Source: Clavaria fumosa (taxonomy: Eukaryota > Basidiomycota > Agaricomycetes > Agaricales > Clavariaceae). From it: a stretch of DNA of 64,000 nucleotides. Under the pieces are notes generated by a model. That model had not been told where the DNA came from. It worked only from the letters and a program-made list of their open reading frames with translations, and ran no database searches. A program made the translations under genes and the position numbers. Position 1 is the stretch's first letter. Each line of letters opens with the position of its first letter. Positions 1 to 10,265 of this stretch are shown one piece after another. Location: contig OX637798.1 in assembly GCA_951802425.1 (NCBI GenBank), positions 186,001 through 250,000 of the forward strand. Direction: 5' to 3'.

Positions 1-494
1 AGCAGCTTCCATTCTCCATATGTCTCTGGCATCGGGGAGACACCATAGATTCTCTCCACCAACCTCCTACTCAGGTTCAACTCCAACCAATGGACTAGGA
101 TTCCTGAGTCCTTCTCTGCACTCAACTTCGCCCGTCGGAACAGCGTCTCGAATTTCGCGAAGAACTCTGGTGCTGTCATGGCACCCTGTTTCAGCCCTGC
201 AATATCAGCAAGGGCAGTTGCACAGTCATTCGGGTCATCGAATGCACGCTTCATCTCCTCCACAAACTCTGCCCAGGTTCCGGCCTCGCCACTACCCAGG
301 ATCTCTTCTGCTTTCATATTCGCCCATTCAGCAGCGAATCCTTCTCCAGCAATTTTGCTCAGAGCAAAGAGGACCTTCACCAGGTCCACAGCATAAACAG
401 TCGGGTTCGCCATAAACAGGAGGCGTAGGGATCGGAGGAACGTACGGAAGTTCCTTTTCTGCCCATCAAAGGGGGCAACAGCTAGGTCCAGCAT
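1..494 (-). pseudogene. Ty3/Gypsy Gag fragment, cut by the window edge
   Basis: Reading the minus strand from an ATG at 494 gives an open frame running off the left end. It begins MLDLAVAPFDGQKRNFRTF and continues with the layout of a retrotransposon Gag (capsid-like) domain: a hydrophobic helix (VDLVKVLFALSKIAGEGFAA), EWAN, a W-x-E-F segment, and FFAKFETLFRRA. The same order of motifs (AAEWAN, FFQRFETLMN) occurs in the Gypsy Gag at 27.2-27.5 kb, so the two belong to related families. Gag forms the virus-like particle of the element. No protease or polymerase is visible because the window starts here. A TTTTACAG run just before the ATG could be a splice acceptor, so the start is uncertain. 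I am confident of Gag, less so of its being intact. Confidence 0.75.
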
Positions 495-1423
495 TCTATA
501 GCACTGTAAAATAAAATTCCAGGCCTTCGGCACTCAGGATTTCTTCGATCTCTTAACAGTCCTGTCCTCTCAGGCTGCTCTTCTAGTACTTATGTACCTA
601 TAGAACTCTTATTCTAACTCTTATTCTATGAAACTTTTGTTAACGTGGGGCCTGAATGGTGTCCCAGGTGGTCACTCCACAACTCCTAGTGAGTCGCCCG
701 TGTGCCCTTCTGACAATGGTCACAGAGCAAGGGCCCTGTCCACTGGACCAGGAAACTACAGAAAAACTATGTATAGGGCCTTTCCGTGCCCTGTACACTA
801 CACGATTCACTGGTACGTAGCTGTAAAGCAAAGTTCTGGGCCTTTGGCACTTGGTATCTCTTGGGGAGGGTCACAGTAGACTTCCTCCGGGTCTGATCAC
901 ATGTATCTACACACAGTAAAAATTTCGCGCGGTTCTGTTACACACCACGGGCAGGGTAAAGGAGAAGAGGATGATAGGGGCTGAGCTGTGACAACTGTGT
1001 CACAGTTTGAAATTAAGGGTCCAGGCTAGCCAGGTTAGGACACGGGGCTAGGGCGGACAGGGTTGATCTTAGTATTATATCAGACTTGGTCTCACACAAT
1101 TCAAGCGTAAGGTCATGACGGTAATACTAAGATAAGGGGAAAAGAGTACAAAACTGGAAATGACGAAGTATATATAGCGGGAACCCCGGTACTTGCCGAC
1201 TTTCCCACGCTCGGACCCTCGGATCACGTGATGCGCCCAGGCCCAGGTCATGTGACTTTCCGATTACATAATCTTGGACACAGCCACAGGTCATGTGACC
1301 TTCCAACAACCCTCCCCAGTTTCTCCACAACTGCTCTTTTTTGGATGCTTATGTAAGCGATCCTAACAGGAACATTGAGCTGGTGCTGAGCAGCAGAGCT
1401 GATGATCTAATTCAATGACATGA
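495..1423. other. Gene-free stretch, probably 5' LTR and leader of the Gag fragment
   Basis: No coding frame is convincing here. For a minus-strand Gypsy element the 5' LTR should lie in this interval. A perfect palindrome TGTGACA..TGTCACA occurs near 986-1005, and a TCCGGGTCTG block near 886, but no LTR partner is present in the window to fix the ends. Between 1205 and 1305 the sequence contains repeated CATGTGAC and CACGTGATG boxes, which recur in the hairpin repeats of 2.4-4.9 kb. Confidence 0.3.
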
Positions 1424-2305
1424 TTATGATGGAGGAGCTGAAGACTTACTTTTGAAGCCCAAGCAGGACGTCAACAGGGCTTGCCTGACTTTTAAGACGG
1501 GACTTGACAGAAGCTTTGTTACCCTGGGAAGAAAAGTTGTGATTGGGCTACTCACTGGCTTTAGTGCAGCAATCACGAAGGCCACACTATGCCATTGACT
1601 GAGCACATCATGGATATTTTGACGCTCACGATGTGCCACAGCCTTTTGAATATTGTCAATAGCTGCAAGGATCAGTCTTGGCTGTGACCCATCTGGGAGG
1701 GACAGAGTGGTATCATCTACACCACCTGATGTCAAAAGCCTCAGGGGGAGAGTGTGGGATGAAGAAATTGGATGCTGGGTGAGTAGAGAGATCATGCCAT
1801 GATTAGTGGTGCTAGGAAGGAGATCAGGAATGATGGATGTCCAGTCCTGGAGGTTGCTTATGATCCTTTCAAGTGTATTTGATAAAGTGGGAGTTGTTGT
1901 TCGGGGGATTGAGATCAGGCAGGGATGGGTTGGCCAGTTCTCAGCCCAGAGAAGTGTATCAAGAAGTTGATAAGAAAGAAGGATTTTCCCCAAGAAAGAG
2001 GTGTTGGCAGGGGTGGCAGGATATTCAAATCCAGGGGCAGGGCAGAGTATAGAGCAAACATAGTAGTTTGCATCATCCTGACTCAATGGGGCAGCCTCCA
2101 GGGTGTCTATCTCCTTGGCCAAGTCCTGCAACCAGTTCCTCTCAGCAAATCAAGTGAAGGAAGTAACACTTACCTGGATTAAGTGCAACACATGTGGGTC
2201 AACCATCCCCTGTTTGTTCCCAACAACCCACTCCCACAATGATAATTGTCCTTCTAATATCACACCATTGCGCCATGGGAAGGAGAGTAAGGTGGGCGAA
2301 TTGAC
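1424..2305 (-). CDS. Unknown protein, two or more exons
   Basis: Minus-strand exons can be joined across a clean 48-bp intron (2126-2173, GTAAGT...TTGCAG). The upstream exon (about 2174-2305) reads ILEGQLSLWEWVVGNKQG followed by VDPHVLHLIQ; the downstream exon begins DLAKEIDTLEAAP and runs open to 1424. The product is mostly helical, rich in Leu, Thr and Pro, with no motif I recognise and no signal peptide or membrane segment. A second intron may lie near 1530-1565 (GTGAGTAGCC...TTCCCAG), but its apparent length is only 33 bp. The true start was not found; the upstream exon is open to about 2305 and may have an earlier partner. It sits in the CpG-poor block with the dioxygenase gene. Function unknown. 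Confidence 0.45.
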
Positions 2306-3277
2306 TCAAACTTCACGTAAAGAGGTAGGAGAGGACATTTTTGAGTTCACAAAGATGACAAGGAGTGCACAAGGATGACAGGGAGTGCACAAAGATGATG
2401 GAGAGTGCACAAAGACAATGGACTGATTGACTGATAAGCTGATTGCCCTGATATGGAACTGAGTCACAGGATCATGTGACAGATGTACCATAATGAGACG
2501 TTTGTAGCTGTTAGCATGAATGATATTTGTGCTAACAACTACAAACAATCCAAATTTGGCACTTATATATCATGTGACACCAGGGTGGGAGGGTTCAGTC
2601 ACATGAGTGAGACAAGAACATGGCATCTTGGTAAAACAAAAGGCCTCATCACATGCAGCTCTCTGATCTGATGCTGAGCATGCTCTCTGCCCAACTCTCA
2701 TTGTATCATGAAGTCTCAACAGGTTGAGATGACATCATGTACTATCCCTGTATATATATTCCTCAGACTTGAGCCTCATCAGGGCCCCTCTTTCCCCCCA
2801 GACTCACCACTCAACTCTGGATGATTTGAACCCTCACTCCCAACTCCATTGCATCTTGCAATATGGCTATCATGACTCACAGTTCCACAGCTCCCCACAA
2901 TTCAACAAGGATCCCCCTCTTTCATCTGCCCCCAGCTCACCCATCACTCTCTGTAAAAAAGGAAAGTCAAGTGATTGTGGGAAAAGTCAGGTGACTGCAG
3001 CAAAAAGCACATTTAGTCAAGTTGCCCCTCTGATGCTTGACTATCAATTGACTTCCACTGGACTAATTCAGCCATGTGATAGTCAAGTGATAGTCAAGCC
3101 ACTTGACTAAATTCCCTTTTTGCTGCAGACACTTGACTATAATTTGACTGGATTCCCTTTTTGCCACAGACACTTGACTTTCCATTTTTACAGAGCATCA
3201 CTAGTCTCTAGCTTATCACTGTGTAGAATTTCAATTACATAATCTTCTTCCTCTAGCCTGAGTTTAAAACCAAGACC
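2306..3277. other. Gene-free stretch holding one hairpin repeat
   Basis: AT-rich, almost free of CG dinucleotides. It has short direct repeats of AAGATGACAAGGAGTGCAC type (2353-2415), one copy of the 110-bp hairpin unit (2471-2580), and several AGTCAAGTGATAGTC / TTGACTAT blocks (2970-3180). No convincing gene. Confidence 0.35.
2471..2580. repeat. 110-bp hairpin repeat unit, free-standing copy
   Basis: This unit starts ATCATGTGACAGAT and ends CATGTGACAC. Its core is an imperfect inverted repeat (TTTGTAGCTGTTAGC ... GTGCTAACAACTACAAA) that could fold into a stem of about 17 bp with a loop of about 12 bases. A near-identical copy occurs at 3371-3480 and a diverged one at 3511-3592; both have mirror copies in the right arm of the palindrome (about 4737-4818 and 4849-4958). 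The dispersed, compact, hairpin form suggests a MITE-like or satellite-like element, but no clear target duplication was identified. Confidence 0.7.
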
Positions 3278-5052
3278 CTTAGACCCTGTAAATATGACTC
3301 TTAAATTCTTTGAACACAGGGTTGAAACCACACCTCAAACACCTCAAATAGTGGTATACCATAATTAGGGATCATGTGACAGATCTACCATATTGAGATG
3401 TTTGTAGCTGTTAGCATGAATGATATTTGTGCTAACAACTACAAACAATCCAAATTTGGCACTTACATGTCATGTGACACCTGGGTGAGATCCACTCAAC
3501 ACCCATATTTAGATGTTTGTAGCTGTTAGTGCAGCTGATATTTGTGGTAACAACTACAAATAATCCAGATTTGGTGCATATGTCATGTGACTGACCAACT
3601 GCTGTTTTCCCTCTTCTCCCCAAACACACCCAAGGATGATACACCAGAGTCAGTGCTGCAGTCAGTGGATGTAGTGTTTAGTGGATTTTGAGCAACAAGT
3701 CAAAGAGGTATTATACTGCTGTTTGTAGTCAGTATTCTGGGCCAACCCCAGTCTCCTGACAAAAACAATCAAGTGCAATTTTCTGGCAAGGACCCATAGA
3801 TATTGATGAGCCACACTTGACACCTATCCTCTATTATATGTCAGTCTCTTTGGGATAAATCTCAGCATTTTTGAATGCAACCGCAGAGCTTCCCAGTAAT
3901 ATTTGACAAAATCACCAATATGGGTCTTTTCAGTGTTCATTGGTGTCAAACACTGTTTCCAGTGTCTAGATTGGTGGAACATTATGATATGAGCCATATT
4001 ACAAGATTTCAGGGCAATTGATTCAGACACCATGGAGATATAACATTATTTCATGTAAGAACACCAGATTGGCTAAGAACTGCCCTGAGACCAATGCTGC
4101 ACACTGGATACTGCTTCCAGTGTCTGGATTGGTTGAACATCATGACATGAACCATATTACAAGATTTCAGGGCAATTGATGCAGATGCCATGGAAATATA
4201 ACATTATTTCATGTAAACTGTCCAAAGTACAGCATGGGTCTCACAGCAGTCCTTAACCAATTTGGTGTTCTTACATGGAATAATGTTATATTTCCATGGC
4301 ATCTGCATCAATTGCCCTGAAATCTTGTAATATGGCTCATATCATAATGTTCCACCAATCTAGACACTGGAAACAGTGTTTGACACCAATGAACACTGAA
4401 AAGACCCATATTGGTGATTTTGTCAAATATTACTGGGAAGCTCTGCGGTTGCATTCAAAAATGCTGAGATTTATCCCAAAGAGACTGACATATAATAGAG
4501 GATAGGTGTCAAGTGTGGCTCATCAATATCTATGGGTCCTTGCCAGAAAATTGCACTTGATTGTTTTTGTCAGGAGACTGGGGTTGGCCCAGAATACTGA
4601 CTACAAACAGCAGTATAATACCTCTTTGACTTGTTGCTCAAAATCCACTAAACACTACATCCACTGACTGCAGCACTGACTCTGGTGTGTCATCCTTGGG
4701 TGTGTTTGGGGAGAAGAGGGAAAACAGCAGTTGGTCAGTCACATGACATATGCACCAAATCTGGATTATTTGTAGTTGTTACCACAAATATCAGCTGCAC
4801 TAACAGCTACAAACATCTAAATATGGGTGTTGAGTGGATCTCACCCAGGTGTCACATGACATGTAAGTGCCAAATTTGGATTGTTTGTAGTTGTTAGCAC
4901 AAATATCATTCATGCTAACAGCTACAAACATCTCAATATGGTAGATCTGTCACATGATCCCTAATTATGGTATACCACTATTTGAGGTGTTTGAGGTGTG
5001 GTTTCAACCCTGTGTTCAAAGAATTTAAGAGTCATATTTATAGGGTCTAAGG
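3278..5052. repeat. Long near-perfect palindrome with a third partial copy at its centre
   Basis: Positions x and 8329-x are complementary across the whole interval without net indels: the minus-strand frame at 3824-4033 and the plus-strand frame at 4296-4505 encode the same 69 residues apart from about three changes near one end. Arms run from about 3278-4112 and 4217-5052. The spacer (about 4113-4216) repeats the arm segment around 3951-4057, so it holds a third, diverged copy (TTCCAGTGTCTGGATTGG and onward). Each arm contains two hairpin units. The mirrored 69-aa frames are short and unlike known proteins, so I treat them as chance. This could be a foldback element or an inverted duplication. 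Confidence 0.85.
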
Positions 5053-6932
5053 AATTTGGAAAATATATCTACATGCTATTTTAACTTGGACAAAGGCTCA
5101 TCAAGTCACAGGAAATTGTTTGGAGAACTCCACATCCACACTTGCTTTGGACTTGATGCAGTCTGTTAGAATTACTTGGGTCAACCCTCATAGTGAAACC
5201 AGGACAGCAAAAAAAGACAAATAGAAACACTGATGCGACAGGCACTACAAGCATTACAAGGGTTACCAGCACAAGACTGGTCATGACCCTGCATATGACC
5301 ACCCCCAGCTCTTTGGCACTTTTCACATGCTCTGGCTTTTGTGATGCAGGTAGATCCAATGCAATAGAACTGATGCCCTATCTGTCAAATGTAGCTTAAT
5401 TGATACTAGCTGAGCCTTTCTCCTGCCATGTTCCTTCCCCCCTGGATATCACCATCTCATACTTCTTAGCTCTCTGCTTGTAATATCCCCTCCACCAATA
5501 CCCTGTTCCCACTTTGGCCCAACCATAGTATTATATTACTGACACTTGTACTGCCAAACAAATGCTGAAAAATATAATTTCTTTGGCTCATGGCTTTGTC
5601 CCCCTCTTCTGCATGTAGCCTATGTATCACTTATATGTACAGCTGCTGTTGCAGGTATAAATACCTGGTGTAGTAGGATAGCTTTCCTATGTTGAAATTG
5701 ATCTTTGCCCTCTATGGCAACCTGCACAGTGGGAACATGACATCAGGAAAATATTTGGGGTGGTAAAGTGAGGTATATACCATCATACCAATCTTAACCA
5801 GTTTTAACACCTAGCCTGGTATATACCACACTTAAACTGGTTATAACCTGGTTTATACCATTTTATACCACAAAGTGGTAAGACAAGGCCATGATTTTGC
5901 TGATGCTGGGCTTACACAGTCATCCTTACCACCCTTCTGAGTGGTAAAGAGTTGCCCTTCACAGGCAAGGCAACACTGATCAGATCCATTGAGAGTGTTA
6001 TGGCAGCAGTGGCACTGTACAGTGTCATTATAACATTGCTTGTGTTTTTTATTAGTTGTCATTCTGAAGGGGTTGAGGAATATTCAAGCTGTTCAAGTTA
6101 TTCAAGGTATTCAAGCTGAGTCACATTGTGTCACATCTACCTGGTGCCAACTTGTCCAAATGAGATTTGGGGCTAGAGAACTGGTTATACATCTTTATGG
6201 ATAGACTGTGTTAACATCTAGAGTTCTTCAGTGAGTCTAGCAAGTTAGCATGCTGGCTGAATCCACCAGAAGGAACATTGTGATTTGGGTGTGACATTGC
6301 TGTGACACCAGTGATGACATAATGCTGATGTAATCTACAAGGAGTGCACCTCAAATGGTGAGCTCAGGTGACAATAATACCAGATATGAGACCCTCTAAT
6401 GGTTCACCAGCAAAATTCCCTAGAGTTCTCCATTGCAACAGCTTCAAATGCACTCTTGGAAGTTGAGAAATCTTTGAAAAAGTGAATTTGGCAGGGTCTG
6501 CCAATGCACTTCCTAATTGGGCTGTATGTGCTATTTTCTTGTCTTCCCATACCTTTGAGCCTACATTTTCACTCAGGATGTTTCTGAGATGTAATTCAGT
6601 CCATCTGGGCTGTGGTACATGTAATAGGTCCCAGTCAGTCTAATGCTGCTTCAGAATGATGTTTGGGCACTGTGGGAAATTTTGTTGGAACTCCCAACAC
6701 GAAGCAGACACAATTACCAAAAGGAGTAGATCACATGTCAGACATTTGTTTGTCTTTCCAAATTGGGTTTCTTTTCCACCATATTCACCATAACAGGGCA
6801 AACTTTCCCACAGGTGAAAATTTTCTCCTTCTGCATCTCCCGTTGCCCTTGACTTGCTCCCTTGTCACAGTGTTACTTCCCATTGCTTCCTAAAAGCCCC
6901 ATTGGTCCAATTGACTTTACTGCTTCTCATAA
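5053..6932. other. Gene-poor AT-rich stretch
   Basis: No supported gene. A minus-strand frame at 6062-5853 is short but cysteine-rich (CYNDTVQCHCCHN then CCLACEG), a possible zinc-binding fragment without context. 5768-5880 contains repeated and inverted TGGTATA/TATACCA blocks. 6072-6115 carries TTCAAG direct repeats. 6400-6900 is unremarkable. CG dinucleotides are rare throughout. Confidence 0.3.
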
Positions 6933-9900
6933 ATGGCATCTCTTCTCCTGTCACTCCCTCCAAGCACTGTCTTGGCTCTGCTGAATGAGATTCCAGTCAG
7001 GCTTCAAGAAAGGCCATCCAAGGCACTTGAGGAGTTGCTTTTTGCACTAGTGCCTCATGGACACATCTTGCACTCTGTTCCTGCTGATCTCAGCACGCAG
7101 ACAGCTGGCTATGATCAGGGTGAGTCTCAATCACATTTCAGATCTGTGTGAACCCACTCCACCCTTCTTTGACAGCAACTATGAATCTTCCTGTGGATGA
7201 TGCTGGAATTGAAGGTGCAGATATTAGTGATATGGACATAGAAGATGTTCATGAGAAGGTTGATGATACTGTTGCTGAAAATGGAAGGGATTCTTATGAA
7301 GAAGTTGGACACTCTGAGCAGAGTGAAGTTGAAGTGAGCTACTATACTGATGATTCAGATGATATTGGTGAGGAGAATCAGGAGAATCAGTTTGTAGATG
7401 GGGTTGAGGGTGAGAATAATACCTTGTCTCTCTCACTTTATTTGATTTTACATTTGATACAATGTGCATTCTAAGGTGCAAAATCATTAGAAAATTCCAC
7501 AGGGAAAAGGTGTTGCAGAAATGGCAAGACAATCAAAGTCATGCTGAAAATCCCTGGTGAAGCAGAGGAAAACATGCAAAAAGCAAGGGAGAGTAGGAGA
7601 CAGCTTCTGAAAACAGTTTCTTATGGTGGAAGAGAAAAGAAACAATACATCCAAGACACTGGAGCAGGTTTGATCTTGCTGTACAACCCCCTCTCCTCCT
7701 TATCTTACCACATATCACCTTAGAATCTGTCTGGGCTGTGGGTGGAAAGCCACCACCACCAAATAATAAAGCTTGTGCCCTCCTTGCAAGACTTGCCACC
7801 ATAGACATTCAAGAGGGTCAAGAGAAGTTGTCAAAGCTCATAAATGGGCTTGTCCACCCTTCTGGCAGGGTTGAACAATATCTGGGTGATGGAAGCCTCA
7901 AGTCACTGCTTGCCAACTGTCAGAAGGGAGATTCAGACATATCAACTCTGGAGTTCTATCAAATGGTGAACTTGATAAGACTGGCTTGTCACCTGAACCA
8001 GTAAGTTTCTACACTATTCATTTTTCTCAATATGAACTCAAACAATTTTATCTATAGTTACCATCTCCATGCAAGTCTTGGCGTCATAGCAAATGAATAT
8101 GGGATGACAAAAGGTGTCCTCTGGGAATGGTTCCATCAAGGAACATGTCTCATTCTACTTGCAGCTGGAGGTATGTCTAGTTTCAAAACTGTTTCAGGAA
8201 TATTGGCCAATGTAGATTCAATAGGAACACTCTATATCTGTCTCATCATTGCAGCTTTGGGTATGAAGAATTCCCTGCTACAAAGATATCATTCCTCTGC
8301 AGATGTCATCATTTCACTGGCAAACATCCTGAGAAACCCATCTGGTAAGCATATCTGCATTTAATCTTAGGGATGACTATGACCCATACTATTTGTTCTC
8401 AATAGTATATGATGAAAGTCTAGCTGTGCTTGTGAAGGAGAGAATTATCCCCCATATTCTGGCTATGAAGCACCATGGGCCTTTGAGATCTGTTTTGAGG
8501 TTTAAGGTCCATCCTTCTGAGACACAGGAGAATTATCTACTTGACTTCTTTGAGATATTGCAAATGGATAATCTCATGAACAATTTCCCTGTCAAGTATG
8601 TGCCTAATATAAAATATCTGGTCAGGGTGAATTATTTACCATTTGCATTAGCACCTTTTGTCTTCCAGAAAGAAGCTCTATTTGGTCTGTTGTGCCAACA
8701 TCAAGATCTCTGCTTTGGCTACCTTTGTTTCCCAACAAACCAATAAACCCAACTTCCAGAATGCATCATCTGACAAGCTCCATTAATCAACAATTTCATT
8801 TGTACTCTTCAACTACACCAGCCCCACCTCTAGGAGAAGTCACAGTTATTAGGACAGATTTACCTCTTGGAGGACCAGTGACATCCCTAGGTCCAGCAAA
8901 TAGGGTGATGTGGACCAGGAGAGAAAGAGCCAGGGCTGCAAAGGCATCTGTTGCCCAAAACATTGAGCACTACATCAGCTTGGTATGTGTTTCATTCACC
9001 TTTTAGTATTTCAAAGTATCTGAGATTTTCTTCCCAGCTCAATGACTTCTATACAAAAAGTGGAAAACAGAAGGAACATAGGAGACAAAAGGATAGCTAT
9101 ATTTCTCTCCCTTCCTCAGCATTGCATGGGTATGTGAATTTATTTCTTGTTCAAAATCAAATTTACCAAAGCAGGTGCATCAGCCAAAAGTTATTTATTC
9201 AACATGACAATGGGGAACTCATTGCCCTTCTGATCAGTGACCACTCTGGCTGGCTGAGGGGACAACTTGGCCATGTTCAAAACATCCTTGATTTTCTCTT
9301 TCCCCACAAGGCTACCTTTTGTGACTCCAGCCAGCCAGGGTTTTACTTTGAAAGTGTCTACTTTGACACATACAATAGGTTTGCAGAAGGGGTGAGTTAC
9401 ATTTGGCAAGTATTGTATCTCTCCCTGATAAGTTTGATCTCAACAGGGTGAGGGGGCTCCTCCCAATGTCCATCCTCATTTCATCTACAAGACTGGTAAA
9501 ACCAAGGTTAATCACAGCCAGAGAATGCCCCATGCCTCAACAAGTATGAGAAAGGATCCCACTTCATACCACATGCTCCAAGACGTGATTCAGGATGTCT
9601 GCAAATATGTTGCAGATGTTATTCAGAAGTATTTACCTCAAGAGTTTGAATCACTCAGGATTTATTGTGATGTTCTACCCTTATATGAGAAGCCTTCCAC
9701 CTATCCCTTTGCAGGTTTTGTTCTGAACCTGCAGGTTTCTACTCTTGGCCACATAGATGGAGGAGATGACACCATCTGTGTTGTCATCCCTTTTGGCACC
9801 TTCATAGGAGGTGAACTGGGCTTGCATGAGGCTGGTCTTCTTTTTGGGCTTCAACCAGGAGATATTATTATTTTTCCTTCATACCGGTTTAGCCATTTTA

Positions 9901-10013
9901 ACATGCACTTCAAAGGGGTTTGGGGATCTTTGGTCATGCACTCTGACAAGGAAGGGAAGAGATGGGCCAAGACTAGAAATGATTGGGCTTCAAATATGGT
10001 AGTCAAAAATTAG
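6933..10013 (+). CDS. TET/JBP-like 2OG-Fe(II) dioxygenase, 11 exons, about 822 aa
   Basis: Eleven exons join in frame: 6933-7119, 7176-7409, 7476-7667, 7724-8000, 8058-8170, 8255-8344, 8406-8595, 8673-8982, 9038-9129, 9175-9391, 9447-10013. All introns are 45-84 bp with GT-AG ends; the acceptor at 8672 is the least certain. The N-terminal half is acidic then lysine-rich with no domain I recognise. The last exon carries a double-stranded beta-helix: HIDGGDD (metal-binding H-x-D), FGTFIGGELGLHEAG, LQPGDIIIFPS, then SHFNMHFKGVWGSLVMHSD with the distal histidine. This matches the fungal TET/JBP-type branch, in which relatives oxidise 5-methylcytosine in DNA. The distal Arg usual for 2-oxoglutarate binding is not obvious. 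No stop or frameshift was found, although CG is nearly absent. The substrate is inferred; another 2OG oxygenase role is possible. Confidence 0.75.
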
Positions 10014-10265
10014 ATAGAAATCATCTCCCCTGAAATGTAACCCATCTCTTATTTTAAGGAAGAGTTCTGACTGAAAGCTTAATCTCATATCCATGCACAT
10101 GATCTCCATTTGTTGATGTAACAAATCATGCTTCATCATGTGATATTGCATCATGTGATGCAGGTTGGTTTATTGATTTCTCACAATTCTTCTCTTTCCT
10201 TCCCACACATTGTTCTCACTGCCCTGCACTTTTCATCCTAAGTTCCTCACATCTCTCATCTGAAA
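10014..10265. promoter_or_regulatory. Intergenic spacer, likely promoter of the downstream gene
   Basis: A 252-bp spacer separates two genes on the same strand. It contains two TCATGTGAT-type boxes (10137-10160) and a pyrimidine-rich tract (10180-10260) just before the ATG at 10266, as is common in fungal promoters. No TATA box stands out. Confidence 0.3.

Noticed and set aside
3824..4505. Mirror-image 69-codon frames as a conserved gene pair
   Set aside because: They are identical because they sit in palindrome arms, not through selection on protein.
5853..6062. Cys-rich 69-codon frame as a zinc-finger gene
   Set aside because: Too short, no partner exon found; kept only as a note in the spacer entry.
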